From Shewanella denitrificans OS217 (lineage in GTDB: Bacteria > Pseudomonadota > Gammaproteobacteria > Enterobacterales > Shewanellaceae): DNA of 64,000 nucleotides. The translations under genes were made by a program, and so were the position numbers. Within the stretch, counting starts at the first letter, position 1. Every line of letters starts with the position of its first letter. Below are positions 17,992 through 27,278 of the stretch, piece by piece. The stretch lies in assembly GCF_000013765.1 (NCBI RefSeq), contig NC_007954.1, positions 3,596,001-3,660,000 on the forward strand, written 5' to 3'. The notes beneath the pieces are model-generated. The model was not told the DNA's origin, made no database searches, and saw only the letters and a program-made list of their open reading frames with translations.

Positions 17992-19611
17992 CTAAAGTTT
18001 AAATTGCGAGGTGGCGCTCTTAAGATCGTCCGCCAGGCCCAATAAACCTTCTGATACATCCCTCACTTCGGAGAGAATTTGCAAGGTTTGATCGAACGAG
18101 GCATTCATCTCTACTACATTATTCCCCACTAGGGTCGCCACATTGGACTGCTCCTCAGTAGAAGATGCGATATCGGTGTTCATCTTGTTAATACTCACAA
18201 TCTTTGCTTGAATCGACTTAAGCACATTGCCAGTATCTTGAGCAAACTTCTCATTGCTAGAGGCTTTAGTAATCGCGCCGCCCATGGTATTAACCGTCGA
18301 TTCTGCCGCCCCCTTTAAACGCTCAAGTACCAAGCGTATTTCCTTGGTGGCATCGGCGGTTTTGGAGGCTAATGCCCTCACCTCATCAGCTACCACGGCA
18401 AAACCTCGCCCTTGCTCTCCGGCTCGGGCTGCTTCGATGGCCGCATTCAAGGCCAATAAGTTGGTTTGCTCGGCAATGGAGGTGATGACGTTTAAAATTG
18501 AGCCAACACTGACGGTATCTTTAGCCAGTTCATTAATTGAATTCGAGGCAAGCTCAATACCGGCATTTAACTCCTGAGAAATGTTAATGGTGCGCTGCAC
18601 CACAGCGAGGCCATCGGTGGCTTCTTGCTCTGCCACATGAGCGGCCTCTGCCGCCTGCTGCGCGCTATGAGAGATATCGATCACACTGTGACGCATGTCT
18701 TCCATGGAAGTTTGCACGTTTTTGGCGTCGCGGCTCTGCTTTTGAGTCGCTTTAGTGGCCACAGACATACGCTCTTTTAAGGTATGCGCACTTTCAAACA
18801 AGGGGCTAGTGACATTCACCACTTGTTGAATTGAGCCTGCAAGTAAGCGCAGAAAGCGATTAAAGTTAGCCGACACTTGGCTCAGCTCATCCGTACCCCT
18901 GACCTCCAGTTGATGCTTTAAGTTTCCTTTACCATCGGCAAGTTCACCGAGAGAGTCCGCCACATTGCTTGCCGAGCCGCTGATGGATCTGGCGATAGAC
19001 ATGGTCGTTACCGCCATCACAATCAAGAGAACAAGTCCGATAGACAAGCTTAAATACAGGCTTTGATCCGAGCGGTCCCCCGCTTCCTTGATAGTCAGAC
19101 TAAATTCATTGACCTTGGCTTTCTTGTATTCTTGAATGCCACTGGTGAGTGTAGAAAACACTTTCGCTTTAGCCTTACTGATCTCCCCCAATTTAGACAT
19201 ATCGGCGGTACCATCTAGCATGCTAGTGGCTAAATTTAAGGTCATAGTATTATATTGCTCTAGCTGAGCGGACAACTGCGACAAGTTCTGTGCCTGTTCA
19301 AGGTCTATCGCCCCCAGTTGAGTCAAGATATTCTTCAAAGAGGTGAAGGTCTTATTAGCCGTTTTTATTAAATCTTCATCGGCAAAGGATACCGCTTGCG
19401 TATAAAGTTCATCGAGCCTTTCGATAAAAATGACGTTTTGATTGGCAAGCTCTATTCTCTGACTCACCTTAGTCTGCATGAAGTCCATGGTGTCACGGTT
19501 TTTATTGATGGCAACGACACTAATGCCTAAGTTAACTGCAAAAATAATCACAGATAAAATAAAAATTATTGCCACTTTTTTAAAAATTGAAATGTTACTA
19601 AGCCAATTCAT
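17992..19611 (-). CDS. Methyl-accepting chemotaxis protein
   Basis: A 539-residue transmembrane chemoreceptor. TM1 spans about 11-33. A periplasmic four-helix-bundle-like sensor of about 150 residues follows, then TM2 at about 185-206, a HAMP linker and a long cytoplasmic coiled coil. The coil contains the hairpin tip IAEQTNLLALNAAIEAARAG and GRGFAVVADEVRALA, which bind CheA and CheW. The ligand cannot be told from sequence. It is monocistronic and shares orientation with the eCIS operon but is separated from it by a terminator-like hairpin and 600 bp, so I see no functional link. No clear sigma-28 promoter is visible upstream. Confidence 0.95.
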   Translation of the reverse strand: MNWLSNISIFKKVAIIFILSVIIFAVNLGISVVAINKNRDTMDFMQTKVSQRIELANQNVIFIERLDELYTQAVSFADEDLIKTANKTFTSLKNILTQLGAIDLEQAQNLSQLSAQLEQYNTMTLNLATSMLDGTADMSKLGEISKAKAKVFSTLTSGIQEYKKAKVNEFSLTIKEAGDRSDQSLYLSLSIGLVLLIVMAVTTMSIARSISGSASNVADSLGELADGKGNLKHQLEVRGTDELSQVSANFNRFLRLLAGSIQQVVNVTSPLFESAHTLKERMSVATKATQKQSRDAKNVQTSMEDMRHSVIDISHSAQQAAEAAHVAEQEATDGLAVVQRTINISQELNAGIELASNSINELAKDTVSVGSILNVITSIAEQTNLLALNAAIEAARAGEQGRGFAVVADEVRALASKTADATKEIRLVLERLKGAAESTVNTMGGAITKASSNEKFAQDTGNVLKSIQAKIVSINKMNTDIASSTEEQSNVATLVGNNVVEMNASFDQTLQILSEVRDVSEGLLGLADDLKSATSQFKL

Positions 19612-19920
19612 GTTCCGCCCCCGAGCGATACGAACCCCTGATTGAGCCTCGGCCCAATCGTTAAAGTAATAAGCAAAGTTAAACTAAACTGCATCCCTAG
19701 CCCTTTTTTCATACTAGAACACACAATAAATAGCGCTTTGTGTCATCGATAGAGTCACTGCAGAACAAGTCAAACACCCGCACACAGTCGCTAGATTTTG
19801 CTTACCCATCCTTGAGTTAACATACACAAGCTTTTCATCTGTAACTTATTCTAGTCTCTAAATTTTAAAATCGCTGATAGACAGCAAAAATAATTTAAAT
19901 AAATCATTTCAAGTCAATAG
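19612..19920. other. Gene-free region upstream of the chemoreceptor gene
   Basis: About 300 bp between the receptor start and the ahpF terminator. It should carry the receptor promoter. I see no open frame, repeat or clear promoter consensus. Confidence 0.4.
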
Positions 19921-19947
19921 AAAAAGCCAGCACTAGGCTGGCTTAAA
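19921..19947 (-). terminator. Rho-independent terminator of ahpF
   Basis: A perfect 8-bp stem AAGCCAGC/GCTGGCTT with a 5-nt loop (19924-19944). Reading leftward it is followed by a run of five T residues. It lies about 20 nt after the ahpF stop. Confidence 0.9.
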
Positions 19948-19964
19948 TTTAACAAAGCTAACAA

Positions 19965-21560
19965 TCATGCCGCGCTGGCTGCTGTTTCACTTGCTTTGAC
20001 CTGTTGGATAACAGCTTCATCCGAGTGGCGAATAAGGTAATCAAATGCCCCAAGGGATGCGCTAGCGCCACTGCCCATAGCAATAATAATCTGCTTAAAG
20101 GGCACGTTGGTGACATCCCCCGCGGCAAATACCCCAGGAATTGAAGTCTGACCTTTGGCATCGACAATAATCTCACCTCGTTCGGTTAGCTCCACCACGC
20201 CTCTTAACCACTCAGTATTGGGTACTAGGCCGATTTGCACGAAAATACCCGCAAGTGTCACTTCATGGCTCTCGCCACTCTTTCTATCTGTGTAGCTAAG
20301 GCCTGTCACTCGCTTGCCATCACCCAGTACTTTCGTCGTCATCGCCTGGGTAATAATGGTGATATTCCCCATAGACTTAGCTTTACGCTGCAACACTTCA
20401 TCAGCTCGAAGGTTCACATCAAATTCGAGCACTGTCACATGCTCAACTAGGTTGGCCAAATCGATAGCGGCTTCAATACCTGAGTTACCGCCGCCAATCA
20501 CAGCCACTCGCTTACCTTTAAATAAGGGGCCGTCACAATGGGGGCAATAGGCCACGCCTTTTCCGCGGTACTCTTGCTCACCAGGGACATTCATTTCACG
20601 CCACCTTGCGCCAGTTGCCAGTAAAATGGTTTTACTGCTTAAGCTGGCGCCGCTTTCAAGGCCTAGCTTAAATAGACCTTCTTTAACCAAAGTATTGGCT
20701 TTTTGATTGGCCATGATATCTACATCATAGTCATGCACGTGTGACTCAAGGTTAGCCACAAGCTTTGGGCCTTCTGTTTTAGATACCGAAATAAAGTTTT
20801 CAATACCTACGGTTTCTGCCACTTGACCGCCAAATTTATCGGCAACGATACCTGTGACTAAACCTTTACGGGCCGCGTAAATGGCCGCAGCAGCGCCCGC
20901 AGGACCGCCGCCCACAACCAGCACATCGAAAGCTGACTTTTGGCTTAAAGCTTCCGCTTTACGGCTTGCTGCCCCCGTATCTAATTTATTTAAAATTTCT
21001 ACCACACTGATAGCGCCCACAGAGAACGGCTCGCCATTAAGATACACAGCAGGTACAGAGAGAATATTACGCTGTGCCACTTCATCTTGAAATAATGCGC
21101 CATCTATCATGACATTAGTAATGTTAGGGTTTATCGCGGCCATCATATTCAATGCTTGGATAACTTCGGGGCAAGTCTGGCAACTTAAGGACACATAGGT
21201 CTCAAATTGGTATTTACCCGGCAACTGTTTAATTTGTTCAATCACATCGGTGTCGAGCTTTAATGGATGGCCACCGCTGTGCAGTAGTGCCAATACTAAC
21301 GAGGTAAACTCGTGACCCATAGGCAGACCTGCAAAGGTAATCTGGCTATTATTGTCAGGATTTATCACCGCCATACTTGGTGTGCGCGCGCCTTGTACTT
21401 TGCTCAAGGTCACCAAGGCTGAGCTGTCGACTATGTCTTGGGCTAAGCTTGTTAACTCTTGAGATTTTTTCGAGTCATCTGCAGACACGACAAGTTCAAC
21501 TGGGCGCTTGAGGTTTTGCAGGTAGGTTTTCAGTTGATTTTTTACATTCGCATCTAACAT
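19965..21560 (-). CDS. ahpF: Alkyl hydroperoxide reductase subunit F
   Basis: A 531-residue flavoprotein, close to the usual length of about 520. It has a double-thioredoxin-fold N-terminal domain with the redox pair CQTC (Cys127/Cys130). A Rossmann FAD site (VGGGPAGAAAAIYAARKG, about 215-232) follows, then a thioredoxin-reductase-like catalytic pair CPHC (Cys339/Cys342), an NADH site (VIGGGNSGIEAAI) and a C-terminal FAD contact (GVFAAGDVT). It passes electrons from NADH to AhpC, which reduces peroxides in the cytoplasm. It follows ahpC with 282 bp between them; that gap holds a perfect 14-bp hairpin, so expression from an own promoter or by partial read-through are both possible. Confidence 0.96.
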   Translation of the reverse strand: MLDANVKNQLKTYLQNLKRPVELVVSADDSKKSQELTSLAQDIVDSSALVTLSKVQGARTPSMAVINPDNNSQITFAGLPMGHEFTSLVLALLHSGGHPLKLDTDVIEQIKQLPGKYQFETYVSLSCQTCPEVIQALNMMAAINPNITNVMIDGALFQDEVAQRNILSVPAVYLNGEPFSVGAISVVEILNKLDTGAASRKAEALSQKSAFDVLVVGGGPAGAAAAIYAARKGLVTGIVADKFGGQVAETVGIENFISVSKTEGPKLVANLESHVHDYDVDIMANQKANTLVKEGLFKLGLESGASLSSKTILLATGARWREMNVPGEQEYRGKGVAYCPHCDGPLFKGKRVAVIGGGNSGIEAAIDLANLVEHVTVLEFDVNLRADEVLQRKAKSMGNITIITQAMTTKVLGDGKRVTGLSYTDRKSGESHEVTLAGIFVQIGLVPNTEWLRGVVELTERGEIIVDAKGQTSIPGVFAAGDVTNVPFKQIIIAMGSGASASLGAFDYLIRHSDEAVIQQVKASETAASAA

Positions 21561-21791
21561 AACAACTCCTAAATTTTGACCTGATACTCATTTAGCATCA
21601 GTGAAATTTTGATAACAGTTTGCTGCCACTAAGGCCTGATCTCTTAAAGGATTGGCGGCTTAATGGGGAACAACCTAGATCTCAGCAATAATGATTGGCT
21701 TAAATAATATGAAAGCACTTGCCTAAGCGTCAGCTGCGATACAAGCGTTAACGCCTTAACATCGCATTACTGCAGGGGAGCTTAGGCAAAC

Positions 21792-21828
21792 TTAAGGTCA
21801 AAGTAGAAAAGGGGTACTTTGACCTTAA
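21792..21828. terminator. Perfect 14-bp hairpin between ahpC and ahpF
   Basis: TTAAGGTCAAAGTA (21792-21805) and TACTTTGACCTTAA (21815-21828) are exact reverse complements around a 9-nt loop. It starts 15 nt after the ahpC stop. No T-run follows in the direction of transcription, so it may be a weak attenuator or an mRNA-stabilising stem rather than a full terminator. Confidence 0.65.
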
Positions 21829-21842
21829 TCTACAGCTAAGGT

Positions 21843-22412
21843 TTAGATTTTACCGACGAGATCAATTGATGGGGCTAGTGTTTCTTCACCTGGCTGCCAT
21901 TTTGCTGGGCAAACTTCACCATCGTGAGAAGCAACATACTGAGCAGCTTGAATTTTACGCACTAACTCTTGCGCGCTGCGGCCTATGCCTAGGTCATGAA
22001 TTTCAGCCACTTTCACTTGACCTTCTGGGTTGATAACAAAGGTACCACGCAGTGCTAGGCCATCTTCTTCGATCATCACGCCGAAGTTACGTGTGATAGT
22101 GCCTGTTGGGTCGCCAATCATAGGGTAAGTAATTTTGCCGATTGTGTCTGAGCTTGCATGCCACGCTTTGTGGGTGAAATGTGTGTCAGTTGATACTGAG
22201 TAAACTTCAACGCCCATTGCTTGCAGCTTCTCATAATGATCTGCCATGTCGCCTAATTCTGTTGGGCATACAAAAGTAAAATCGGCTGGGTAGAAGAAGA
22301 CTACCGACCATTTGCCTAATAAGTCTTGCTCTGTCACATCAACAAATGCGCCGTTGTGAAATGCTGTGGCTTTGAATGGCTTGATAGTGCTATTGATAAT
22401 TGATTGAGTCAT
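21843..22412 (-). CDS. ahpC: Alkyl hydroperoxide reductase subunit C (2-Cys peroxiredoxin)
   Basis: A 189-residue typical 2-Cys peroxiredoxin. The peroxidatic cysteine is Cys49 in FYPADFTFVCPTE and the resolving cysteine is Cys168 in EVCPAKWQPG. It reduces hydrogen peroxide and organic peroxides and is re-reduced by AhpF. I chose the ATG at 22412, which has GGAG 6 nt upstream and gives the family's normal N-terminus; in-frame ATGs 4 and 11 codons upstream would add a non-family tail. An AraC-type regulator gene precedes it on the same strand, 168 bp away. OxyR-type control is usual for the family, but I could not identify a site. Confidence 0.96.
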   Translation of the reverse strand: MTQSIINSTIKPFKATAFHNGAFVDVTEQDLLGKWSVVFFYPADFTFVCPTELGDMADHYEKLQAMGVEVYSVSTDTHFTHKAWHASSDTIGKITYPMIGDPTGTITRNFGVMIEEDGLALRGTFVINPEGQVKVAEIHDLGIGRSAQELVRKIQAAQYVASHDGEVCPAKWQPGEETLAPSIDLVGKI

Positions 22413-22580
22413 GTCGTGCTCCATTGTGTTTAAATACAAAACCAAAAACGCCTCGCTCTTGGTTGATGCAAATAGAATAGCGACATATCTAAATTAAATA
22501 TAACGGATAAAAACTATCACCCTAATCGAATTATCAAATCACAACTTAACCAAGCCCATTCAGCCCTTAACCTCAAACAG

Positions 22581-23453
22581 CTATTCAAGGGGCAGATAAA
22601 TATCCGTGAGCAAGTCGCATTCATCTACCTGGTGAATAAAATTCAGATAATGAAAAAACAGCGGCTCATCCCGCATAGCTTTGCCGCTTTGTGGTAACCA
22701 CTCTCGGAAGAACCCATAAATGCTCGACTCCATGGCATCGTGACTGCCTTCATGGCGGATGACAGCATAGCAGCCTCCGGCAAGGGTACCAGTAACGACG
22801 CCGTACTCGTTGTCAGGCACAGCTTCATTGACTGAACCACAAAATCGAAAACGGAAGTCTTCAGCTGCCATGGTATTAGGATCACCATTAGGCACGCCAT
22901 ACGTGCGGCTAATCGCCACAGGTGATAGCCCAGTAGTCTTGCGCCATTCAATAAATTGTTTAGCCGTTTCCATTAGTTTTTCAGGGGCGCCGCTGTGCTC
23001 TAACTGAGCGACTTTTTGTATAGGTAGTTCAATAAGCTTCACATCCACAATAATGTCTCCTTGAGGTGGATTAACTAAGGTCATCACCGAATGCCAATGA
23101 GGCCAATCGGGGTTGCTGCGAAACTGTGAAGGACTTTGCTGAAAGGTTCGTTTAAAGGCACGACTAAAGGCTTCGGCGCTGTCAAATCCAGCCTCGATAC
23201 CAATATCGAGGATCTTGCGTTTGGATTCGAAAGCTAACCGAAATGACGCCCGCTTAAGTCGCAAAAGCAATATATAACGGTTCAATTGCATGCCTGTGGC
23301 GGCTAAAAATAACCGATGAAAGTGAAATCGAGACAATAGCCCAACTTGGCTCAAATGGGTTAAGTTAAGCTCCTCATCCAGATGTTGACCAATATAGCTA
23401 CACACCTCTTTTACTCTATTCAACTGACCACGATTTTTACTCTGTTTCATCAA
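22581..23453 (-). CDS. AraC-family regulator with GyrI-like ligand domain
   Basis: A 290-residue two-domain protein. Residues about 10-110 carry two AraC helix-turn-helix motifs at the N-terminus (LTHLSQVGLLSRFHFHRLF; DIGIEAGFDSAEAFSRAFKR then FQQSPSQFR). Residues about 130-290 form a GyrI-like small-molecule-binding domain (IELPIQKVAQLEHSG ... YLPLE). This order matches the Rob/SoxS-like and BltR-like drug- or metabolite-sensing group. It lies upstream of ahpC on the same strand but is separated by 168 bp, so its target may be elsewhere. The ligand is unknown. Confidence 0.9.
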   Translation of the reverse strand: MMKQSKNRGQLNRVKEVCSYIGQHLDEELNLTHLSQVGLLSRFHFHRLFLAATGMQLNRYILLLRLKRASFRLAFESKRKILDIGIEAGFDSAEAFSRAFKRTFQQSPSQFRSNPDWPHWHSVMTLVNPPQGDIIVDVKLIELPIQKVAQLEHSGAPEKLMETAKQFIEWRKTTGLSPVAISRTYGVPNGDPNTMAAEDFRFRFCGSVNEAVPDNEYGVVTGTLAGGCYAVIRHEGSHDAMESSIYGFFREWLPQSGKAMRDEPLFFHYLNFIHQVDECDLLTDIYLPLE

Positions 23454-23755
23454 ATACTCTTTTTATAAAGCACGCCTTAAGTTCACAACAGGAGAGAGTG
23501 TGCCAGCGACCCAATGAGAATACTTGATTGAGATTGCGCAATTGCTTTTCTGGCTTCTAAATTGAAACACTTTGATCACACACTAATCTATTATTGGTAT
23601 AAGCCTGTGCCAATTAGCATAGGTTTATTATCTAGGCTTTAGTCGAATCCCCTTGTGCTGGCCTCAAAATGCTTTACTGTGGGGAATACCCTGTTTTGTC
23701 ATTTATATCTTCATTGGATATCTGACTGAGCCTAGCTGCTTACTTCGGATACCCT
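23454..23755. other. Divergent intergenic region
   Basis: About 300 bp between the AraC-family gene (leftward) and the methyltransferase gene (rightward). It must hold both promoters. I see no open frame, repeat or strong hairpin. Confidence 0.4.
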
Positions 23756-24448
23756 ATGACAAGCCCCTTAACTCCTCCCATAACTACACCATTAGTTTCT
23801 CCCCTTCGCGTCCGTTATCAGACTATTGAGATTGGTGATACGGATCTCCACCTATGCACCCTGCGTGACAACCAACAATTTAGCGATCCTTTAGGGCTGG
23901 CACTCAGCTTGGGAATTTCCTCCGCCACTTGGCCTATTTTCGGTATTATCTGGCCCTCAAGCCTAGTCCTTGCCAATCACCTCGCTAATTACCACACTGC
24001 TGGGCTGCGCATTTTGGAAATTGGCTGCGGCATTGCATTATCGAGTTTAATGCTCAACCAAAGGCACGATGATATTACCGCCACAGATTATCATCCCGAA
24101 GTGGAAGCCTTCCTTACGCGCAATACCTTGCTTAATAATGACAAAACCATAGCCTTTGAGCGGGTGGATTGGGCCAATGATCAGAGTAAACTTGGCCTAT
24201 TTGATTTAATTATTGGCAGTGATTTATTGTATGAAGACGAACATATAAAGCTCTTAGCCTATTTTATTCAACAACATGCGAACAAAAAATGTGAAGTTAT
24301 TATCGTCGACCCAGGCCGTGGGCGAAAGAGTAAACTCAGCACACTCATGCTGGAATACGGTTTCAGCAGCCTACACACTAAACCCCTTCACACAGACTAC
24401 TTAGAGCAAGCATTTAAAGGCCATATACTGACTTTTTCTCGCCTATAG
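23756..24448 (+). CDS. Class I SAM-dependent methyltransferase, METTL21/COG3897-like
   Basis: A 230-residue cytoplasmic methyltransferase. SAM motif I is ILEIGCGIALSSLML (about 86-100), acidic motif II is in ITATDYHPEVEAF, and the post-I motif is FDLIIGSDLLYEDEHI. The DLLYE-type motif fits the METTL21-like group of protein-lysine (formerly nicotinamide) methyltransferases. The substrate is unknown. It is monocistronic. Confidence 0.85.
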   Translation: MTSPLTPPITTPLVSPLRVRYQTIEIGDTDLHLCTLRDNQQFSDPLGLALSLGISSATWPIFGIIWPSSLVLANHLANYHTAGLRILEIGCGIALSSLMLNQRHDDITATDYHPEVEAFLTRNTLLNNDKTIAFERVDWANDQSKLGLFDLIIGSDLLYEDEHIKLLAYFIQQHANKKCEVIIVDPGRGRKSKLSTLMLEYGFSSLHTKPLHTDYLEQAFKGHILTFSRL

Positions 24449-24791
24449 CAGCATGCTCATCCCCCCCACACGAGCGTACTTTCGCCACTCTCATCTAACT
24501 AAGCCAAAGCGCCTATTCTAGGTCCGAAAGTACTCAGTTCGGCACTCAAGATAGTCTTTTTATCCGATTGATCAAATATTACATTTTGGTAACATCTGGG
24601 TGATATAAGCTTATTCGGCTAAGCACAGCTTAATATCCTGAATGCTTTGAACTGTGTAATTGCTTCTTTTGTGCCTCAACACCAAAGGATCTCTACAGCC
24701 AAATAAAGCCGTCGTTCTCAAATCATCTGCCCAGCCAATGATCATGTATGGCGCATTAAGGCGATTCACACAGTAAAAAAGGATTTCAAGC
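24449..24791. other. Leader region of the M4 protease gene
   Basis: About 340 bp holding the promoter and 5' leader of the metalloprotease gene. I see no other gene. A leftward 151-codon open frame overlaps the start of the protease and looks like a chance frame. Confidence 0.4.
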
Positions 24792-27125
24792 ATGATGTTA
24801 AATAAGAAACTGTCACTGATTTTCATTGCCATGTCAGCGACATTAGGCACATCGGTATTTGCCGCTGATGTGGTCGATGTCGCAACCCTCAAAAGTAGCG
24901 CAGCTAGCAATGACTTAGTCTCTGGGCTTAATTTAGATAAAGGCAGCCAACTTAAAGTTGAGAAACAGCTCAACCTAAGTAAAGGCTTGCAGAAGCAGCG
25001 TTTACAGCAGTATTTCCATGGCGTGCCCATTTTTGGCTTCTCTGTTGCGGCTTCGCAATCTAGCATGGGCTTTTACAGCGACATGTCGGGCCGTGTATTA
25101 CAGAACATTGAAAAAACCGCTGATTTTGCCAAACCTAAGCTAACAGTAGACCAAGCATTAGCTATTGCAGTTCGCGGTAAATCAGACAAAACCGTGGCTA
25201 GTGTGAAGGCTGAAAATCAACAAGCCAAGTTGTGGATTTACCTTGATGATGCAGCGCAAACTCGCCTTGTATACATCACCTCATTTGTCGTTTACGGTGA
25301 ACAACCAAGCCGTCCATTCACTATTGTTGATGCACACTCTGGTGAAATCATTAAGCGCTGGGAAGGCATTAATCACGCCACAGTAGGCACGGGCCCTGGC
25401 GGCAACATCAAAACAGGTCAATATGAGTACGGCGTCGATTTTTTAAACCTTGACGTTGCAGTCAATGGTGATACCTGCACCATGAATTCCGCTAACGTCA
25501 AAACCGTGAACCTAAATGGCGCAACCTCTGGCTCTAGTGCTTTTTCTTACGTTTGCCCGCGTAACACAGTCAAAGAAATCAATGGTGCTTATGCGCCTTT
25601 AAACGATGCACACTACTTCGGCAACGTGATTTATAACATGTATAGCGACTGGTACAACACAGCGCCGCTAACCTTCCAGTTAACCATGCGGGTTCATTAC
25701 GGCAGCGGTTATGAAAATGCCTTCTGGGATGGCAGTGCCATGACTTTTGGTGATGGTGCTACACGATTCCATCCCTTGGTGAGCTTAGATGTATCCGCCC
25801 ATGAAGTCAGCCATGGTTTCACTGAGCAAAACTCAGGCTTAATATATGCCAACCAATCTGGAGGCATGAACGAAGCCTTCTCAGATATGGCTGGTGAAGC
25901 GGCTGAGTTTTATATGCGCGGCGCTAACGACTGGTTAGTGGGTGCCGACATTTTTAAAGCCAGCGGCGCACTGCGTTACATGGCAGATCCGACCTTAGAT
26001 GGTAACTCAATCGGCCATATCGACGATTATTATGATGGTATGAACGTTCACCATAGTTCAGGTGTTTTCAATAAAGCCTTCTACACCTTAGCCAACATGC
26101 CAGGTTGGGATACCCGCAGCGCATTTCAAACTTTTGTTGTCGCAAACCAACTCTATTGGACTGCTAATAGCTTATTTTGGCAGGGTGCCTGCGGCGTTAA
26201 ATCTGCGGCAACGGATCTTGGCTTAAGTGCTGCCGACGTGGTCACAGCCTTTGCCGTTGTGGGTATTACTCCTTGTGAAACTCCGCCACCACCACCTCCA
26301 CCAGCAGCATATAAACTGACAAACGGTACGCCAGTGACTGACTTAGCTGGCAACGCTGGCAACAAGCAATACTTCACCCTAGACGTGGCTAGTGGCGCGA
26401 CTGATTTGAGTTTTGTTATGTCAGGTGGTACTGGTGATGCTGACATGTATGTTAAATACGGCCAAGCCCCCAGCTCAAGCAACTATGATTGCCGCCCCTT
26501 CAAAAATGGCAATACTGAAAGCTGCCCCATAGTTCCAGCCCAAGCAGGTACTTATTGGGTAATGATTAATGCTTATAGTCGTTACTCTGGGGCAAATTTA
26601 GTGGGTAGCTATGTGGGAGATGATGCACCAAATCACAACCCAGCTGCTAGCTTTGACGCAAGCTTTAACAATGGCAATGCCAGCTTCAACAGCACAAGTA
26701 CAGACAGTGACGGTGAACTGGTTTCATGGAGCTGGGACTTTGGTGATGGTCAAACTGCCACTGGCACAAATGTCACTCATCAATATGCACAATCGGGTTC
26801 ATACACAGTGTCGCTGACTGTAACTGATAACGATGGCGCAACTGACACTACAGCCGCAGAGTTTGCCGTTGAAGTACCAGAAGTCGCCCTAGACATAGCA
26901 ATAGACAGTGCTAACAAGTCACGCCGTGGTAGCATACGGGTCGCGCTTTCTTGGAGTGATAGTCATGCCGCTCAGTACACCATCTACCGTGACGGTGTTG
27001 CTGTGGGCACTTCAAGCCGCACATCCTTTGTTGACCGCTTCCGAGACTCAGCCGGCACAAGTTTCAACTATAAAGTCTGTGAAACCAACGGCCCTTGTTC
27101 AAACGAATCCAACGTTAATTTTTAA
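24792..27125 (+). CDS. Secreted vibriolysin-like M4 metalloprotease with PPC and PKD domains
   Basis: A 777-residue preproenzyme. A Sec signal peptide (about 1-24, ending VFA) is followed by an FTP/PepSY propeptide to about residue 195, then the M4 catalytic domain. Zinc ligands are His337 and His341 in HEVSH plus Glu361 in GGMNEAFSD. Glu338 is catalytic and His420 in VHHSSGVFNKAFY is the proton-donor-type histidine. After a proline linker comes a PPC domain (about 510-600), a PKD domain (about 610-695, SWSWDFGDGQTATG) and a C-terminal fibronectin-like domain with two cysteines. Vibriolysins are exported by the type II system and degrade extracellular protein. The PPC and PKD domains usually help bind insoluble substrates. 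It is a single-gene unit with a strong terminator. Confidence 0.96.
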   Translation: MMLNKKLSLIFIAMSATLGTSVFAADVVDVATLKSSAASNDLVSGLNLDKGSQLKVEKQLNLSKGLQKQRLQQYFHGVPIFGFSVAASQSSMGFYSDMSGRVLQNIEKTADFAKPKLTVDQALAIAVRGKSDKTVASVKAENQQAKLWIYLDDAAQTRLVYITSFVVYGEQPSRPFTIVDAHSGEIIKRWEGINHATVGTGPGGNIKTGQYEYGVDFLNLDVAVNGDTCTMNSANVKTVNLNGATSGSSAFSYVCPRNTVKEINGAYAPLNDAHYFGNVIYNMYSDWYNTAPLTFQLTMRVHYGSGYENAFWDGSAMTFGDGATRFHPLVSLDVSAHEVSHGFTEQNSGLIYANQSGGMNEAFSDMAGEAAEFYMRGANDWLVGADIFKASGALRYMADPTLDGNSIGHIDDYYDGMNVHHSSGVFNKAFYTLANMPGWDTRSAFQTFVVANQLYWTANSLFWQGACGVKSAATDLGLSAADVVTAFAVVGITPCETPPPPPPPAAYKLTNGTPVTDLAGNAGNKQYFTLDVASGATDLSFVMSGGTGDADMYVKYGQAPSSSNYDCRPFKNGNTESCPIVPAQAGTYWVMINAYSRYSGANLVGSYVGDDAPNHNPAASFDASFNNGNASFNSTSTDSDGELVSWSWDFGDGQTATGTNVTHQYAQSGSYTVSLTVTDNDGATDTTAAEFAVEVPEVALDIAIDSANKSRRGSIRVALSWSDSHAAQYTIYRDGVAVGTSSRTSFVDRFRDSAGTSFNYKVCETNGPCSNESNVNF

Positions 27126-27211
27126 GGCAATGTTAAGGTTTTGTGGCGATAACCGCTTATGTCGGCGCCACAAAATCACTCAATTTGAACGACATGTGAA
27201 ATAGAAAACAT

Positions 27212-27244
27212 AAAAATGCCACTCATTTATTGAGTGGCATTTTT
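27212..27244. terminator. Bidirectional terminator between the protease and transacylase genes
   Basis: A perfect 14-bp stem AAAAATGCCACTCA/TGAGTGGCATTTTT with a 5-nt loop. T-runs lie on both sides, so it can serve the rightward protease gene and the leftward transacylase-like gene ending at 27279. Confidence 0.92.
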
Positions 27245-27278
27245 TATGCAGTTTTTAAGGCGAACCCCTTACTCAAGC

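Noticed and set aside
24611..25066. Minus-strand 151-codon frame over the M4 protease start
   Set aside because: It overlaps the signal peptide and propeptide of a certain gene, and its sequence resembles no protein.
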